The translations under genes and the position numbers were made by a program. Shown piece by piece: positions 7,184-16,127 of a stretch of 20,814 nt of DNA. The notes under the pieces were generated by a model. It was not told where the DNA came from. It saw only the letters and a program-made list of their open reading frames with translations, and did not search any database. How positions within the stretch are numbered: position 1 is the first letter of the stretch; every line of letters begins with the position of its first letter. The stretch is from an uncultured Prevotellaceae bacterium (GTDB taxonomy: Bacteria; Bacteroidota; Bacteroidia; Bacteroidales; Bacteroidaceae). The stretch lies in contig CALBJW010000151.1 in assembly GCA_937893145.1 (NCBI GenBank), positions 1-20,814 on the forward strand. The letters are read 5' to 3'.

Positions 7184-10100
7184 TTACTTAATCAAGTACT
7201 TCTTGTTGTTCTTGATGATTACTCCCTTAGCATTTGATATCGCTGGAGTACCTGCAAGTGTGTAAGACATTGTAGAGGGAGCCTTATCGCTGACTGCCTG
7301 GATAGCTGTGAGTACAGATGCAGAAGCTGGAGCACCGAAACCACCGCGTGCATTTGCCTTGCGGAGAAGTGTAGTTTCTGTGAATGTAGATGCGTCAAGT
7401 TCTGAACCCTTCAGGATAGCCTTGAACTTACCACCTTCTGTAACGAGGTATGTGGCATCAGCCTCGATAGCTGTGATGGCTGCCTGTGCTGCGATAGTCT
7501 TAGGGTCCCAACCCTCGTTGAAGAAGTTAGAATATGAGTATACCTCTGCCTGCTCTGCTGTGAGGACAGTCTCAAAATGACCTCCCTTTGAGAATGTGAG
7601 GACATTAGATGCTGGGGTGTTCATACCATTGCCAGACTTGTCGATAGTGTTGTACTCAGCATAGAGGAGAGGAGTAGAGTTCATGTCCTGAGTGTTGAAA
7701 CGAGTGTCGATGAGTCGGCCACTATTGATAGTAGTATTGAGGTAAACAGTCTTGGCTGTACCCCATGAACGGCCGAAATTGAATGTAGCACACTTAGATT
7801 CTACTGTACAACCCTCAAACACATAACCCTTGTCGTTGGCATTAGTCTGGGCAGCAGTCATAGTGTCGTCGCCAGAATTTGATGATGCGCTGCGACTCTC
7901 GTTGACAAGTGTGATGCCGTTGAAATATACATTGCCGCCACCACAGATGTAGTCAACTGTTCCGTGGATTTCGCCACCTTCCCAGTAGAAATATGAACCA
8001 TCACGATGAGAATAATATGTGTCCTGATGTGAGAGGAGACGCACATTCTTTGCAATGGTGTTGCGACCCTGGTCGTGGAACGATGCAGCACGACCTGTAC
8101 CACCTGCATTGTAGTAGTCGAGTGCATTCTTGAGAGTGATGTCCTGCATATAGAGACCTTCTGAAGTATTGTAGAGGAGGTCAGCCTTGCTGAGACCTTC
8201 GTCCTTGACATCTGGAGCATTCATGATGATAACACCTTCAGCAGACTCACCGATGAGGGAAATATTCTTGCCTGAGATGGCTGTGCCTGTAGTCTGTCCG
8301 AGGTCGTAAGTGCCGTTAGGAAGGAATATCTTTGCTTCACCCTTAGAGTTGGCAGAGTTGATAGCCGAGAGGAGTGATGCACCATCACCTGCAGGTACGA
8401 TATAATATCCTGTGTTCTCGTCCATTGTGATGAAGTCCTGAACATTATATACTGTAATGCCGTGAATGTAAGCCTGTGCAGCAAATGTAAGAGTGAGGGT
8501 TGTTGCTTCGCCTTCATAATTGAAAGAATAAGCAGCACCATCAGCACCCGACTCAGCCTTTGCTGGTACATCGTTTGCTACTACTGCACCACTGGCATCT
8601 GTAACTGTGATGGTTGTGCCATTGCCATACTCACAGAGTTTGAGGACAACCTGTGCATTGCCTGCAACGGCTACAGAGATTGTGCCTTCAGGATTCATTG
8701 TCCATCCATGATTGTTGTAGTATGAACCACCCTGAATGTCGATAGTCTCGTGGTCTTCTGGGTAGAAGATGCTGCTTGCAAGATTGTATGTCTGAACTGA
8801 ACCAAGTGATACTGTCTCGGCAGGAGTAACAGAGGCTGTAATGGTAGTGTTGCCCGAAAGCACATCTGTTGCCTTAACCTTCACACCAGAAGCATATACC
8901 CATCCACGGAATACTGAACCTTCTGGAACGGTGATGTCAGCTACTGTATATGGCACTTCGCCAAGTGATTCACCTTCGAAGGTGTCAACCTTACCGAGTA
9001 CATTGCCATTCTGATCCTTATATGTCACTGTACATGGTGATACCTCACAAGCCTCTGCCTTGAAGTAAGCGAGATACTGGATAGGACCGAAGGTGAGTGT
9101 AGTTGGTTCGCCAGTATAGAGATATGTAAGCACATTGGCTGGGTTCTGGTGGTAACAAGTATTGCTGCCGAGAGTGAGTGAGAGGTCGGATGCCACTACC
9201 TCGCCCTGAGCATTCTTTACAGAGAACTTCTGATTGCCGTATGAGCATGAGCTATAAGTGAACTTCACTGTACCATCAACAGGCACTGTGATGACAGCAT
9301 TGCGATAACCATGAGTATCAGAATTGTAAGAACCTTCGAAGGTAACTCCCTTTGGAAGAGTAGATGTGTCGAACTCAGCAGAAAGGCTACCAAGTACCAT
9401 CTCGAAGTCCTTGAATGTGCGAGCAACGAATGGCACGAACTCAATCTTTGTGAGAACCTGCTCTACTGTTGTAGCACGAGTGATGTAGATATTGTTCTGC
9501 TCTGCTGTGAGGTCGATGCTTACAGTCTGGAGTTCCTGAACTTCTGGTGTAGTGGCAACGAGTGTTTCTGCCTTTGGTTCTGCAGAGTAGGTATAGACAT
9601 TGAGTGATGACTTCGAACTCTCCTTACGAGGACCGAAAGTGAGTTTCAATGTACCTGCTACGGCATCCTTAGTGAAGTAAGCATAGCCCGATGAGTTCAT
9701 CTTGATACCCTTGAGTCCGTTGTTGGTGCCAGCTCCATCGTTTACAGAACTTGCGTAAGTGAGTCCACGATCAGGACTTGATGATGGTGCTGTCTCGGTA
9801 TAGTCCCAAAGGAGATGAGAAACAGATGGGTCAACTGATGGTGTGTCACCAGGTTCTTCACCTGGCTCTTCTGTAGAACCACCCTCTGAATCTGCTACAA
9901 ACTCAATTGTATAAACACGGATATACTGTGATGCTTCTGTGCCATCAATATATGCTGTAATCTCTACATCACCAGCCTCGACAGGTACAGCCTCAGATAC
10001 AGTGTTAGTTGATGATACACATGAACCAGAAGCTGTCTTCTTGCCATTGATGTAAAGCCAACGACGAAGAGTTTCATCCTCAGTAGTCTTGTCGTCAAGG

Positions 10101-10450
10101 AGACGATTTCCTGTGTTTGAGAATGTTACCTTTACGGTACCAGGTACTGTAGTGTGGAACTTGATGTAACCACCCTGATAGTACTTACCAGCACGAACTG
10201 GATATTCGGCTGAGATGATGAGAGCATCAGAATTGAACTTTTCTGTGCTTGGGACAACCTGACTGAGGAGGAATACCTCAGACTTTGTTGGGGTAGTATC
10301 GGCTGTGAGTTTTACCTCTTCAACACCTGCGAGAGACCAGTTCCATGTTGTAGAACCAGTCACATCAGCAGCTGTCTGTGCCGAAGCATTACCCATTCCT
10401 ATCACCATCAAGAGGATGAGAGAAAGGAGTGAAAGTGCTTTTTGCTTCAT
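7184..10450 (-). CDS. Multidomain secreted pectin methylesterase (CE8)
   Basis: The 1088-residue protein demethylates homogalacturonan, making it a substrate for the lyases encoded upstream. It has a signal peptide (1-24, cleavage ASA-QT) and two beta-rich regions (about 25-187 and 213-341) joined by an acidic Pro/Glu linker (192-208). Two related beta-sandwich modules (about 342-466 and 550-669) flank an InlB-like repeat (about 472-544). The CE8 beta-helix is at about 672-985. Catalytic residues are visible: SHQDTYY (Q809, D810), GTVDYICGG (D833) and NFGRSW (R894, W896), matching the pectinesterase QDT, VDFIFG and GRPW motifs. The tail (about 1062-1088) ends GVIIKNNKKYLIK, like the neighbouring lyase. 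It is much longer than stand-alone pectinesterases (300-400 residues). It is the last gene of a three-gene operon, 29 bp after the second lyase. Confidence 0.93.
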   Translation of the reverse strand: MKQKALSLLSLILLMVIGMGNASAQTAADVTGSTTWNWSLAGVEEVKLTADTTPTKSEVFLLSQVVPSTEKFNSDALIISAEYPVRAGKYYQGGYIKFHTTVPGTVKVTFSNTGNRLLDDKTTEDETLRRWLYINGKKTASGSCVSSTNTVSEAVPVEAGDVEITAYIDGTEASQYIRVYTIEFVADSEGGSTEEPGEEPGDTPSVDPSVSHLLWDYTETAPSSSPDRGLTYASSVNDGAGTNNGLKGIKMNSSGYAYFTKDAVAGTLKLTFGPRKESSKSSLNVYTYSAEPKAETLVATTPEVQELQTVSIDLTAEQNNIYITRATTVEQVLTKIEFVPFVARTFKDFEMVLGSLSAEFDTSTLPKGVTFEGSYNSDTHGYRNAVITVPVDGTVKFTYSSCSYGNQKFSVKNAQGEVVASDLSLTLGSNTCYHQNPANVLTYLYTGEPTTLTFGPIQYLAYFKAEACEVSPCTVTYKDQNGNVLGKVDTFEGESLGEVPYTVADITVPEGSVFRGWVYASGVKVKATDVLSGNTTITASVTPAETVSLGSVQTYNLASSIFYPEDHETIDIQGGSYYNNHGWTMNPEGTISVAVAGNAQVVLKLCEYGNGTTITVTDASGAVVANDVPAKAESGADGAAYSFNYEGEATTLTLTFAAQAYIHGITVYNVQDFITMDENTGYYIVPAGDGASLLSAINSANSKGEAKIFLPNGTYDLGQTTGTAISGKNISLIGESAEGVIIMNAPDVKDEGLSKADLLYNTSEGLYMQDITLKNALDYYNAGGTGRAASFHDQGRNTIAKNVRLLSHQDTYYSHRDGSYFYWEGGEIHGTVDYICGGGNVYFNGITLVNESRSASSNSGDDTMTAAQTNANDKGYVFEGCTVESKCATFNFGRSWGTAKTVYLNTTINSGRLIDTRFNTQDMNSTPLLYAEYNTIDKSGNGMNTPASNVLTFSKGGHFETVLTAEQAEVYSYSNFFNEGWDPKTIAAQAAITAIEADATYLVTEGGKFKAILKGSELDASTFTETTLLRKANARGGFGAPASASVLTAIQAVSDKAPSTMSYTLAGTPAISNAKGVIIKNNKKYLIK

Positions 10451-10479
10451 TTGTAAAATTAAAGTAGTTTATAAATAAT

Positions 10480-12717
10480 TTATTTATTGAAGTATTTCTT
10501 TCCGTTCTTGATGACTATGCCACGATAATTGCTTGACACTCTCTGACCTGAGATGTTGTATGCAGGGGTATCCTTAACAATCATAGAATAGATGTTTTCA
10601 ATGGCATTGGCTGATGTCTGGCGACTGATAGAAACAGCACTGAAGTATGTTCCCTTTGCCTGAACACGGTTGAGGTAGATTGTGCTTACACCATCAAGGT
10701 CAGCAGGAACAACATAATCAACATCACCAAAGACATCGGTTGTTGTCTGGTGAGTCTTGTCGGAAGATGTAGTGCCAATGTAGATGCCATTCTCACCATT
10801 GCTTGTGGCTGGCATATTAGTGAATGTGATGACATCGCCAGTCTTGAGAGGTTTATCGAGGGTAATACAGAAGAAGCAAGAACCTGTTCCGATGTAGAAC
10901 TTAGAACTCTGAACTGCCTTGTAGGCTGTAGTGTTGTTATTCTGGTAATATACAGAACCGCCTGTTACAGTAGCAAATGTGTTGCCCTCAAACTTTTCAC
11001 CATTGGCAGCAGTAGGTGTTTCTTCAACACTTGGAACCATCTTGAAATATGTCTCTGTAACTGTTTCACCAGGTTGGTCTTCATTACCACCTTCTTCGCC
11101 ACCTTCACCATCAGGCATTTCAATCTTGCTCTTGATAGCAGGATAATACTCTTCGAATGAGGTTTCAGCATCAGCACGCTCAGCCTTCACATATCCTTCA
11201 ACGATAGAGTTTGCATATACCTCGATATTGGTGTAGTACTTCTTAGAGTCAAGTGTATAAGTAAGGGCATCGGATGCATCGTTAGGATTGAGCCCATTCT
11301 CCTTTTCCCATGTATCAAGAATACCATCGTTGTCTGTATCGAAAGAGGCAGGACGAGTCTCTGTGGCAAGAGTTGGGAAACTTGCCTTTGTAGCATCGTT
11401 TTCTCCAAGTGCATTTACGAAGTCAATGATTCCCGCACGTTGCACTACTGAACCTTTATGGGTAGTGGTACCATTCTTTGCCTCTCTCATATATCGCTCA
11501 TCTACGGCATCACGACGATAACTTGCTCCTGCATAGAGAAGGAGCTTGTCGAATGCTGTTTGGGCAGAGTGAGTTGTGACATGACCTGCATCGATTGGTT
11601 CTGTGAGTTTGAGGCTCACATAATCCTTGCCGTTATATGTCTTATATGTAATCTTATTGCCATAATGATGATTTGGGTCTGGCATGTATGGTTCACCACC
11701 TATTGTTGTTGTACCAGAATCGTATGTCACACCTTTCCAGTCATAATTAGCACCACCTGCAGACATGTAGTTGCCACTGATGTAGTAACGACTGAAGAGT
11801 CCCCAAAGATTGCTATTATCTGCCGAAGATGTTGAATTGGCAATAGAAGCAATGGTGAGCTGCGTCTTGTGTGAAGTAGCAGGACCTGCCTTGTAGTAAT
11901 TATTTACCATATTGATATAACCACCACCAGGACCACCATAGCAACCACCAGTACCCCAGTTATATACTACACAGTTGCGGAAATCAACACGTTCTGCATC
12001 GACTGTAGTAGAATACTTTGTTTTGTCATAACCATCCCATTCATAGCGAGCACCATTGAAACGAGGGGTACGATTCTGCATGTGGCAGAGGAAGTTATGA
12101 TGGAACGAAGCATTCTTACCACCCCAAATGCCTCCATAGGAGTGAGCACCCTTTGAGTGTCCAGGATTGGCAAGAGCCTCACCAAGTGTACACCACTGCA
12201 TTGTGAAGTTCTTGTTATCATAGAATGATGCTATCTCATCGATGGACCACGAGAAAGAACAGTGGTCAATAATGATGTCGTTCTGGTTGCGTCCCCAAGT
12301 AGCATCTGCACCATCATTCACATCTTTCAACTGTGAACGACGACAACGAATGTAACGCACAATAGAGTTTGATGCTTTACCGAAATAGAGTGTGTAGTAA
12401 CGAAGGGTAATACCATCACCAGGAGCAGTCTGTCCGAGGATGGTGGTATTCTTACCAATGTTGAGCTGACTTCTAAGGTCAATATAACCACTCACATCAA
12501 ATACGATAATCTTCTTGTCATCACCTGTTACTGCTGCACGAAGTGAACCTGTGCCTGAGTCATTAAGGTTGGTCACATGGATGATTCTACCACCACGACC
12601 ACCAGTGACATAACGACCGTGTCCTTCAGCTCCAGGAAAGGCTGGAGCAGATTCAAACTGAGCATTTGCTATGAGTGAACATATTCCCATAGCAAGGAAT
12701 AAAATTAGTTTCTTCAT
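10480..12717 (-). CDS. Pectate lyase, PL1 family, with C-terminal extension
   Basis: From ATG 12717 the protein has 745 residues. A longer frame to 12777 would overlap the upstream lyase gene and hide the signal peptide MKKLILFLAMGICSLIANAQ. The PL1 beta-helix covers about 22-440: AFPGAEGHGRYVTGGRGG (26-43), ILGQTAPGDGITLR (93-106), IIIDHCSFSWSIDE (148-161) and NRTPRF (215-220), the likely equivalent of the catalytic-arginine region. DTDNDGILDTWEKENGLNP (460-478) is a thrombospondin-3-like Ca-binding element. An acidic Gly/Glu linker (about 535-552), an unrecognised beta-rich module (about 556-702) and a tail ending GIVIKNGKKYFNK follow. It cuts demethylated homogalacturonan by beta-elimination with Ca2+. 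It starts 16 bp after the first lyase gene and is clearly its paralogue. Confidence 0.92.
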   Translation of the reverse strand: MKKLILFLAMGICSLIANAQFESAPAFPGAEGHGRYVTGGRGGRIIHVTNLNDSGTGSLRAAVTGDDKKIIVFDVSGYIDLRSQLNIGKNTTILGQTAPGDGITLRYYTLYFGKASNSIVRYIRCRRSQLKDVNDGADATWGRNQNDIIIDHCSFSWSIDEIASFYDNKNFTMQWCTLGEALANPGHSKGAHSYGGIWGGKNASFHHNFLCHMQNRTPRFNGARYEWDGYDKTKYSTTVDAERVDFRNCVVYNWGTGGCYGGPGGGYINMVNNYYKAGPATSHKTQLTIASIANSTSSADNSNLWGLFSRYYISGNYMSAGGANYDWKGVTYDSGTTTIGGEPYMPDPNHHYGNKITYKTYNGKDYVSLKLTEPIDAGHVTTHSAQTAFDKLLLYAGASYRRDAVDERYMREAKNGTTTHKGSVVQRAGIIDFVNALGENDATKASFPTLATETRPASFDTDNDGILDTWEKENGLNPNDASDALTYTLDSKKYYTNIEVYANSIVEGYVKAERADAETSFEEYYPAIKSKIEMPDGEGGEEGGNEDQPGETVTETYFKMVPSVEETPTAANGEKFEGNTFATVTGGSVYYQNNNTTAYKAVQSSKFYIGTGSCFFCITLDKPLKTGDVITFTNMPATSNGENGIYIGTTSSDKTHQTTTDVFGDVDYVVPADLDGVSTIYLNRVQAKGTYFSAVSISRQTSANAIENIYSMIVKDTPAYNISGQRVSSNYRGIVIKNGKKYFNK

Positions 12718-12733
12718 ATTGTTTGTTAATAGA

Positions 12734-14305
12734 TTATTTATCAAGTGGATAATATTCAACAAATGTGTCTTCTGCATCTTGACGCTCTTGCTTGGTAATG
12801 TTCTCTACAAGACTATTTGCATACACTTCAATGTTGGTGTAATAACCTTTCTTATCAAGAGAATAGGCAGAAGCATCTGCTGCCGACTTAGGGTTAAGAC
12901 CATGCTTCTTCTCCCACTTATCTGGAATGCCATCACCATCTGTGTCCTTCTGTGCCTTGCCTTGAAGAACAGGCCATGCTGAATCATGAGAACCTTGTAC
13001 ATCTGATTGTGTATCAATCAAGCCAAGAGCACCCGATTTACTTCCTTTGTACTTCGCAGTGCCATTCTTCACATCACTGCAAACATCTTCATCAACGAAG
13101 TCACGACATAGGGATGCTCCAGAATACGACACAACTTTTTCGTATGCAACGGAAGGATTCTGAACAGATACGACATTATACGACTTGAAGTCGAAATCGG
13201 TAGATATTGCCCTTTCGGTTAGGATGCAATTTGACTTGAAAAGGTCGAGGTTATAATTGTTGTCAAAGAAAAGGTTCTTGTTGCTGATAGTGGCAAGTTG
13301 ACCATTTACGATGTTACCACTGATGTAGAACTTTCCAGGAACAATATCATTCTTGTCCTTTGCATTACAATTACTGCAAGAAGTTGTTGGATTCATTAAG
13401 CGGTCTCCTCTACCCTCAAAGGTAAGTGTATATGGACCTGGCTTATAGTAGTTGTTAATCATGTTGAACTTCTTAGGTTCACAACCTGGATGGTTTTCTC
13501 CACCATAAGTAGAATTGCCTCCCCAATTATATACAACATTATTTATATAATCAACAGGACCTGTGAGTTCTGACAGATAACCATGGTCAAAACGAGGGTT
13601 ACGACTGTCATGATGTGCTATCATGTTGTGATGGAAACTGGCACTTTCACCACCCCATATACCTCCATATCCATGCTTTCCCTTGTCATGAACAGACACA
13701 CGAAGGGACTGGGAGAGGATACACCACTGTAGTGTGAAGTCCTTGTTTCCATAGAACGAGCCACACTCATCAGTTGACCAAGAGAGAGAGCAATGGTCAA
13801 TAATGATATTACGTTTCATGTCGTGGTCACGGTGTGCAGAATTCATGGCATCATCTTCTGCTTTATGTTCATCACCCATTCGGCAACGAAGGAAGCGGAT
13901 GATGACATTGTTTGCATGAATGCCTAATGTATAGTTTTTCAAACAGATTCCATCGCCAGGGGCTGTCTGTCCTAAGATTGTAACGCTATCCCTTGTGATA
14001 CGCAATGGACACACAAGGTCTATGGTTCCTGCCACATCAAACACAATGATGCGTGCACCTTTCTTTCTCAAGGCATATCGAAGAGTGCCTTTAGCATCTT
14101 CACTACTATCCGAAATCTTCTCTCCATATTTAGCATCGTCACAATAATCTGTAAGCTTTGTTACATGATAAATCTTTCCTCCTCTTCCACCAGTAGTATA
14201 TCTACCAAAACCTTCAGCACCAGGAAATGCTGGGGCAGAGAGAAACTGAGCGTATGTACCTACGCCACAGAATACCATTACTATGAAGAAAATGAACTTT
14301 TTCAT
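12734..14305 (-). CDS. Pectate lyase, PL1 family
   Basis: The 523-residue secreted protein has a signal peptide (1-19, cleavage TYA-QF). The PL1 beta-helix shows AFPGAEGFGRYTTGGRGG (26-43), ILGQTAPGDGICLK (110-123), IIIDHCSLSWSTDE (167-180), HGYGGIWGG (211-219) and RNPRF (235-239). The end has the DTDGDGIPDKWEKKHGLNP Ca-binding element and the shared YYTNIEVYANSLVE motif, then stops at EYYPLDK without the extra module and tail seen in the neighbouring lyase. Relative to that paralogue it has a longer loop after the first strands and a cysteine-rich stretch (CSNCNAKDKND) around 310-325. It is the first gene of the lyase/esterase operon, with a strong promoter at 14341-14372. Substrate is probably polygalacturonate. 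Confidence 0.93.
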   Translation of the reverse strand: MKKFIFFIVMVFCGVGTYAQFLSAPAFPGAEGFGRYTTGGRGGKIYHVTKLTDYCDDAKYGEKISDSSEDAKGTLRYALRKKGARIIVFDVAGTIDLVCPLRITRDSVTILGQTAPGDGICLKNYTLGIHANNVIIRFLRCRMGDEHKAEDDAMNSAHRDHDMKRNIIIDHCSLSWSTDECGSFYGNKDFTLQWCILSQSLRVSVHDKGKHGYGGIWGGESASFHHNMIAHHDSRNPRFDHGYLSELTGPVDYINNVVYNWGGNSTYGGENHPGCEPKKFNMINNYYKPGPYTLTFEGRGDRLMNPTTSCSNCNAKDKNDIVPGKFYISGNIVNGQLATISNKNLFFDNNYNLDLFKSNCILTERAISTDFDFKSYNVVSVQNPSVAYEKVVSYSGASLCRDFVDEDVCSDVKNGTAKYKGSKSGALGLIDTQSDVQGSHDSAWPVLQGKAQKDTDGDGIPDKWEKKHGLNPKSAADASAYSLDKKGYYTNIEVYANSLVENITKQERQDAEDTFVEYYPLDK

Positions 14306-14340
14306 TTTTATTATCTTGATTGATTATTAGTAATATTGTG

Positions 14341-14372
14341 CAAAGGTATTGCAAAAATATGACTTCATCAAA
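14341..14372 (-). promoter_or_regulatory. Promoter of the pectate lyase / methylesterase operon
   Basis: Read on the minus strand: TTTG (14372-14369), a 20-bp spacer, then TACCTTTG (14348-14341), a near-ideal Bacteroidetes promoter. The start would be about 30 nt before ATG 14305. It gives the three enzyme genes a transcription unit separate from the susCD genes. No obvious operator sequence is seen next to it. Confidence 0.78.
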
Positions 14373-14420
14373 ACTTTTAGATATAAAACAACCTTATTAC
14401 CTAAAAGAAGAGTAAATAAA

Positions 14421-14454
14421 CAAAAAAGGTGGACGTCCTAAGGGCATCCACCTT
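14421..14454 (-). terminator. Intrinsic terminator of the susCD operon
   Basis: On the minus strand AAGGTGGATGCCC (14454-14442) pairs with GGACGTCCACCTT (14438-14426) across a TTA loop, with one mismatch and one wobble. It runs into TTTTTT (14427-14422, partly in the stem). It lies 18 bp beyond the stop of the beta-helix lipoprotein gene. The rest of 14306-14471 holds only the downstream operon's promoter. Confidence 0.88.
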
Positions 14455-14471
14455 ATATATATTATAACAAA

Positions 14472-16097
14472 TTACTTAATCCAACGTGGGTCACCAGCCT
14501 TAAGCTTAGATACCGACTCGTTGTTTACTGTGAAGTCACCTTCAGCAGCATTCTTGTACTTAGGGTCAGCATTTGTTCCCTTTTCGTCGATGAAGAGGTT
14601 TGTCTTACCACCTTCAGCACCATCAAGAACATTAAGCTTAGCACAGCCAGAGTAAACATTGTTCATACCAAAGTCTGGAGTTGGAGTAGTTGACTGGTTG
14701 CTCCAAACTGCACCTGTGTTAGTAACGATGTTGTTTGTCCAAATGATAGAAGTGCTCTTTGGATCGTTCTTGCCACCATAACGAACATAGAGGAGACGAT
14801 TGCCACCATTAGCAGCACCATCAATAGTACACTGATCAACCTTGATTACAGAAGGAGCATTGTCGAAGCTTGCAGCTGCATCATCGTAACGGATGAAGTC
14901 ACGTTTAGCACATGATGCATAGATTGTTGACTTAGAGAATGTGAGAGCTTCGATACAACCCTTACGACAGTCGAACATATCACCACCCTCACAAGCAATG
15001 TCGTGGATGAGACAGTTCTCAAATGTGATGTAAGGAATCTTAGCTGCTACATTAACATAGTAAACACCCTTAACAAAGTTCTTGATTTCTGAGTTGCTGA
15101 TCTTGATTCCACCAACCTGAGTACCCTTAACATTGAAGCACTGGTCACCAGAAGTTCCCTTACCATCAATGTTAACCTGATTGATTTCAAGTGTAGCACC
15201 ATCCTGGATTTCGAAACGACCATTGATAGTAGGAATCTTAGTTGGGTAGATACCCTTGATAGTAACGTTCTTAGAGATTACGATTGAACCTGCTGTGATA
15301 GACTCATCATCGCTTGAACTCTTAACTACGAACTTACCTGGCTTGAGAGCAAATACATCACCATCATTAGCATCTCTAATGATAGACTGAATATTGTCTT
15401 CAGGAGAAACTACGATTGCACCATTGAGGTCAACAATAGTTGTGAATGTCTTGCTACCACGCTCCTTCTGGATACCATTAGTTACATAGTAAAGCTTAAC
15501 AGAATACTTGGTTTCTGGGTTAAGACCACCAACTGTAGCCTTTGCTGCCTCACGTTCTTCGTCTGTGACTTCGTGAGTAGCAATTTCTTCACCTGTCTCA
15601 TAGTCAGAAACTACAATAAGAGAAACATCTTTCTCTTCTGCTGGCCATGAAACTGTAACGCTTCGGTCGAGGATATCATCTTCCTTAATACTGTTGAGAA
15701 TCTGCTGTGGAGATGTGCGGAAGAAAAGTTCTGATGCTTTTGAGTTGCGAGAAGAATTTTCCTGGTCCTTTGCAATAACCTTAACACTATACTTAGTATC
15801 ATAAACAAGGTCAGAAAGGTGTTGAGCACTGCCTGAACTTTCCACTACCTTTACAGGTTGACCTGCGAAGGTAAGGCTATCATCCTGATATACTTCTACA
15901 ACATAAGAAGAAGCGCCCTTTGATGCATTCCAATAAAGATCTGCTGATGTCTCCTTTATGTTCTTAGCTTCCAAATCTGTTGGTGAGAATACACGACCAT
16001 AAATGACCTCTGTAATCTCCTGCATTGCATCGGAGCATGATGTTAGGGTAAGAGTACCTAACCCTAACATACATGTATATAATATTGACTTTTTCAT
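14472..16097 (-). CDS. Beta-helix lipoprotein with FN3-like domains (DUF4957/DUF5123 type)
   Basis: The 541-residue protein has a lipoprotein signal peptide with lipobox LTSC (C21). The following SDAMQE could act as a surface-export signal. Two fibronectin-III-like domains follow: about 38-128 (SADLYWNASKGASSYVVEVYQD) and 135-222 (GLNPETKYSVKLYYV). The rest (about 226-541) is a predicted right-handed beta-helix, with repeating short strands such as VTIKGI, LEINQVNIDG, IKISNSEI, ITFENCLIHD and VIKVDQCTIDG, and the ending AGDPRW. This architecture recalls the DUF4957-DUF5123 proteins found beside SusCD pairs in pectin loci. It most likely binds pectin at the surface, but could be an unassigned lyase, since beta-helices are common among these. 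It is the third gene of the susCD operon. Confidence 0.8.
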   Translation of the reverse strand: MKKSILYTCMLGLGTLTLTSCSDAMQEITEVIYGRVFSPTDLEAKNIKETSADLYWNASKGASSYVVEVYQDDSLTFAGQPVKVVESSGSAQHLSDLVYDTKYSVKVIAKDQENSSRNSKASELFFRTSPQQILNSIKEDDILDRSVTVSWPAEEKDVSLIVVSDYETGEEIATHEVTDEEREAAKATVGGLNPETKYSVKLYYVTNGIQKERGSKTFTTIVDLNGAIVVSPEDNIQSIIRDANDGDVFALKPGKFVVKSSSDDESITAGSIVISKNVTIKGIYPTKIPTINGRFEIQDGATLEINQVNIDGKGTSGDQCFNVKGTQVGGIKISNSEIKNFVKGVYYVNVAAKIPYITFENCLIHDIACEGGDMFDCRKGCIEALTFSKSTIYASCAKRDFIRYDDAAASFDNAPSVIKVDQCTIDGAANGGNRLLYVRYGGKNDPKSTSIIWTNNIVTNTGAVWSNQSTTPTPDFGMNNVYSGCAKLNVLDGAEGGKTNLFIDEKGTNADPKYKNAAEGDFTVNNESVSKLKAGDPRWIK

Positions 16098-16127
16098 TAA
16101 ATTCTAATTTGTTTTAGTTCTTAATTA

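Noticed and set aside
12718..12777. N-terminal extension of the second pectate lyase
   Set aside because: It overlaps the end of the upstream lyase gene and precedes a perfect signal peptide starting at ATG 12717.
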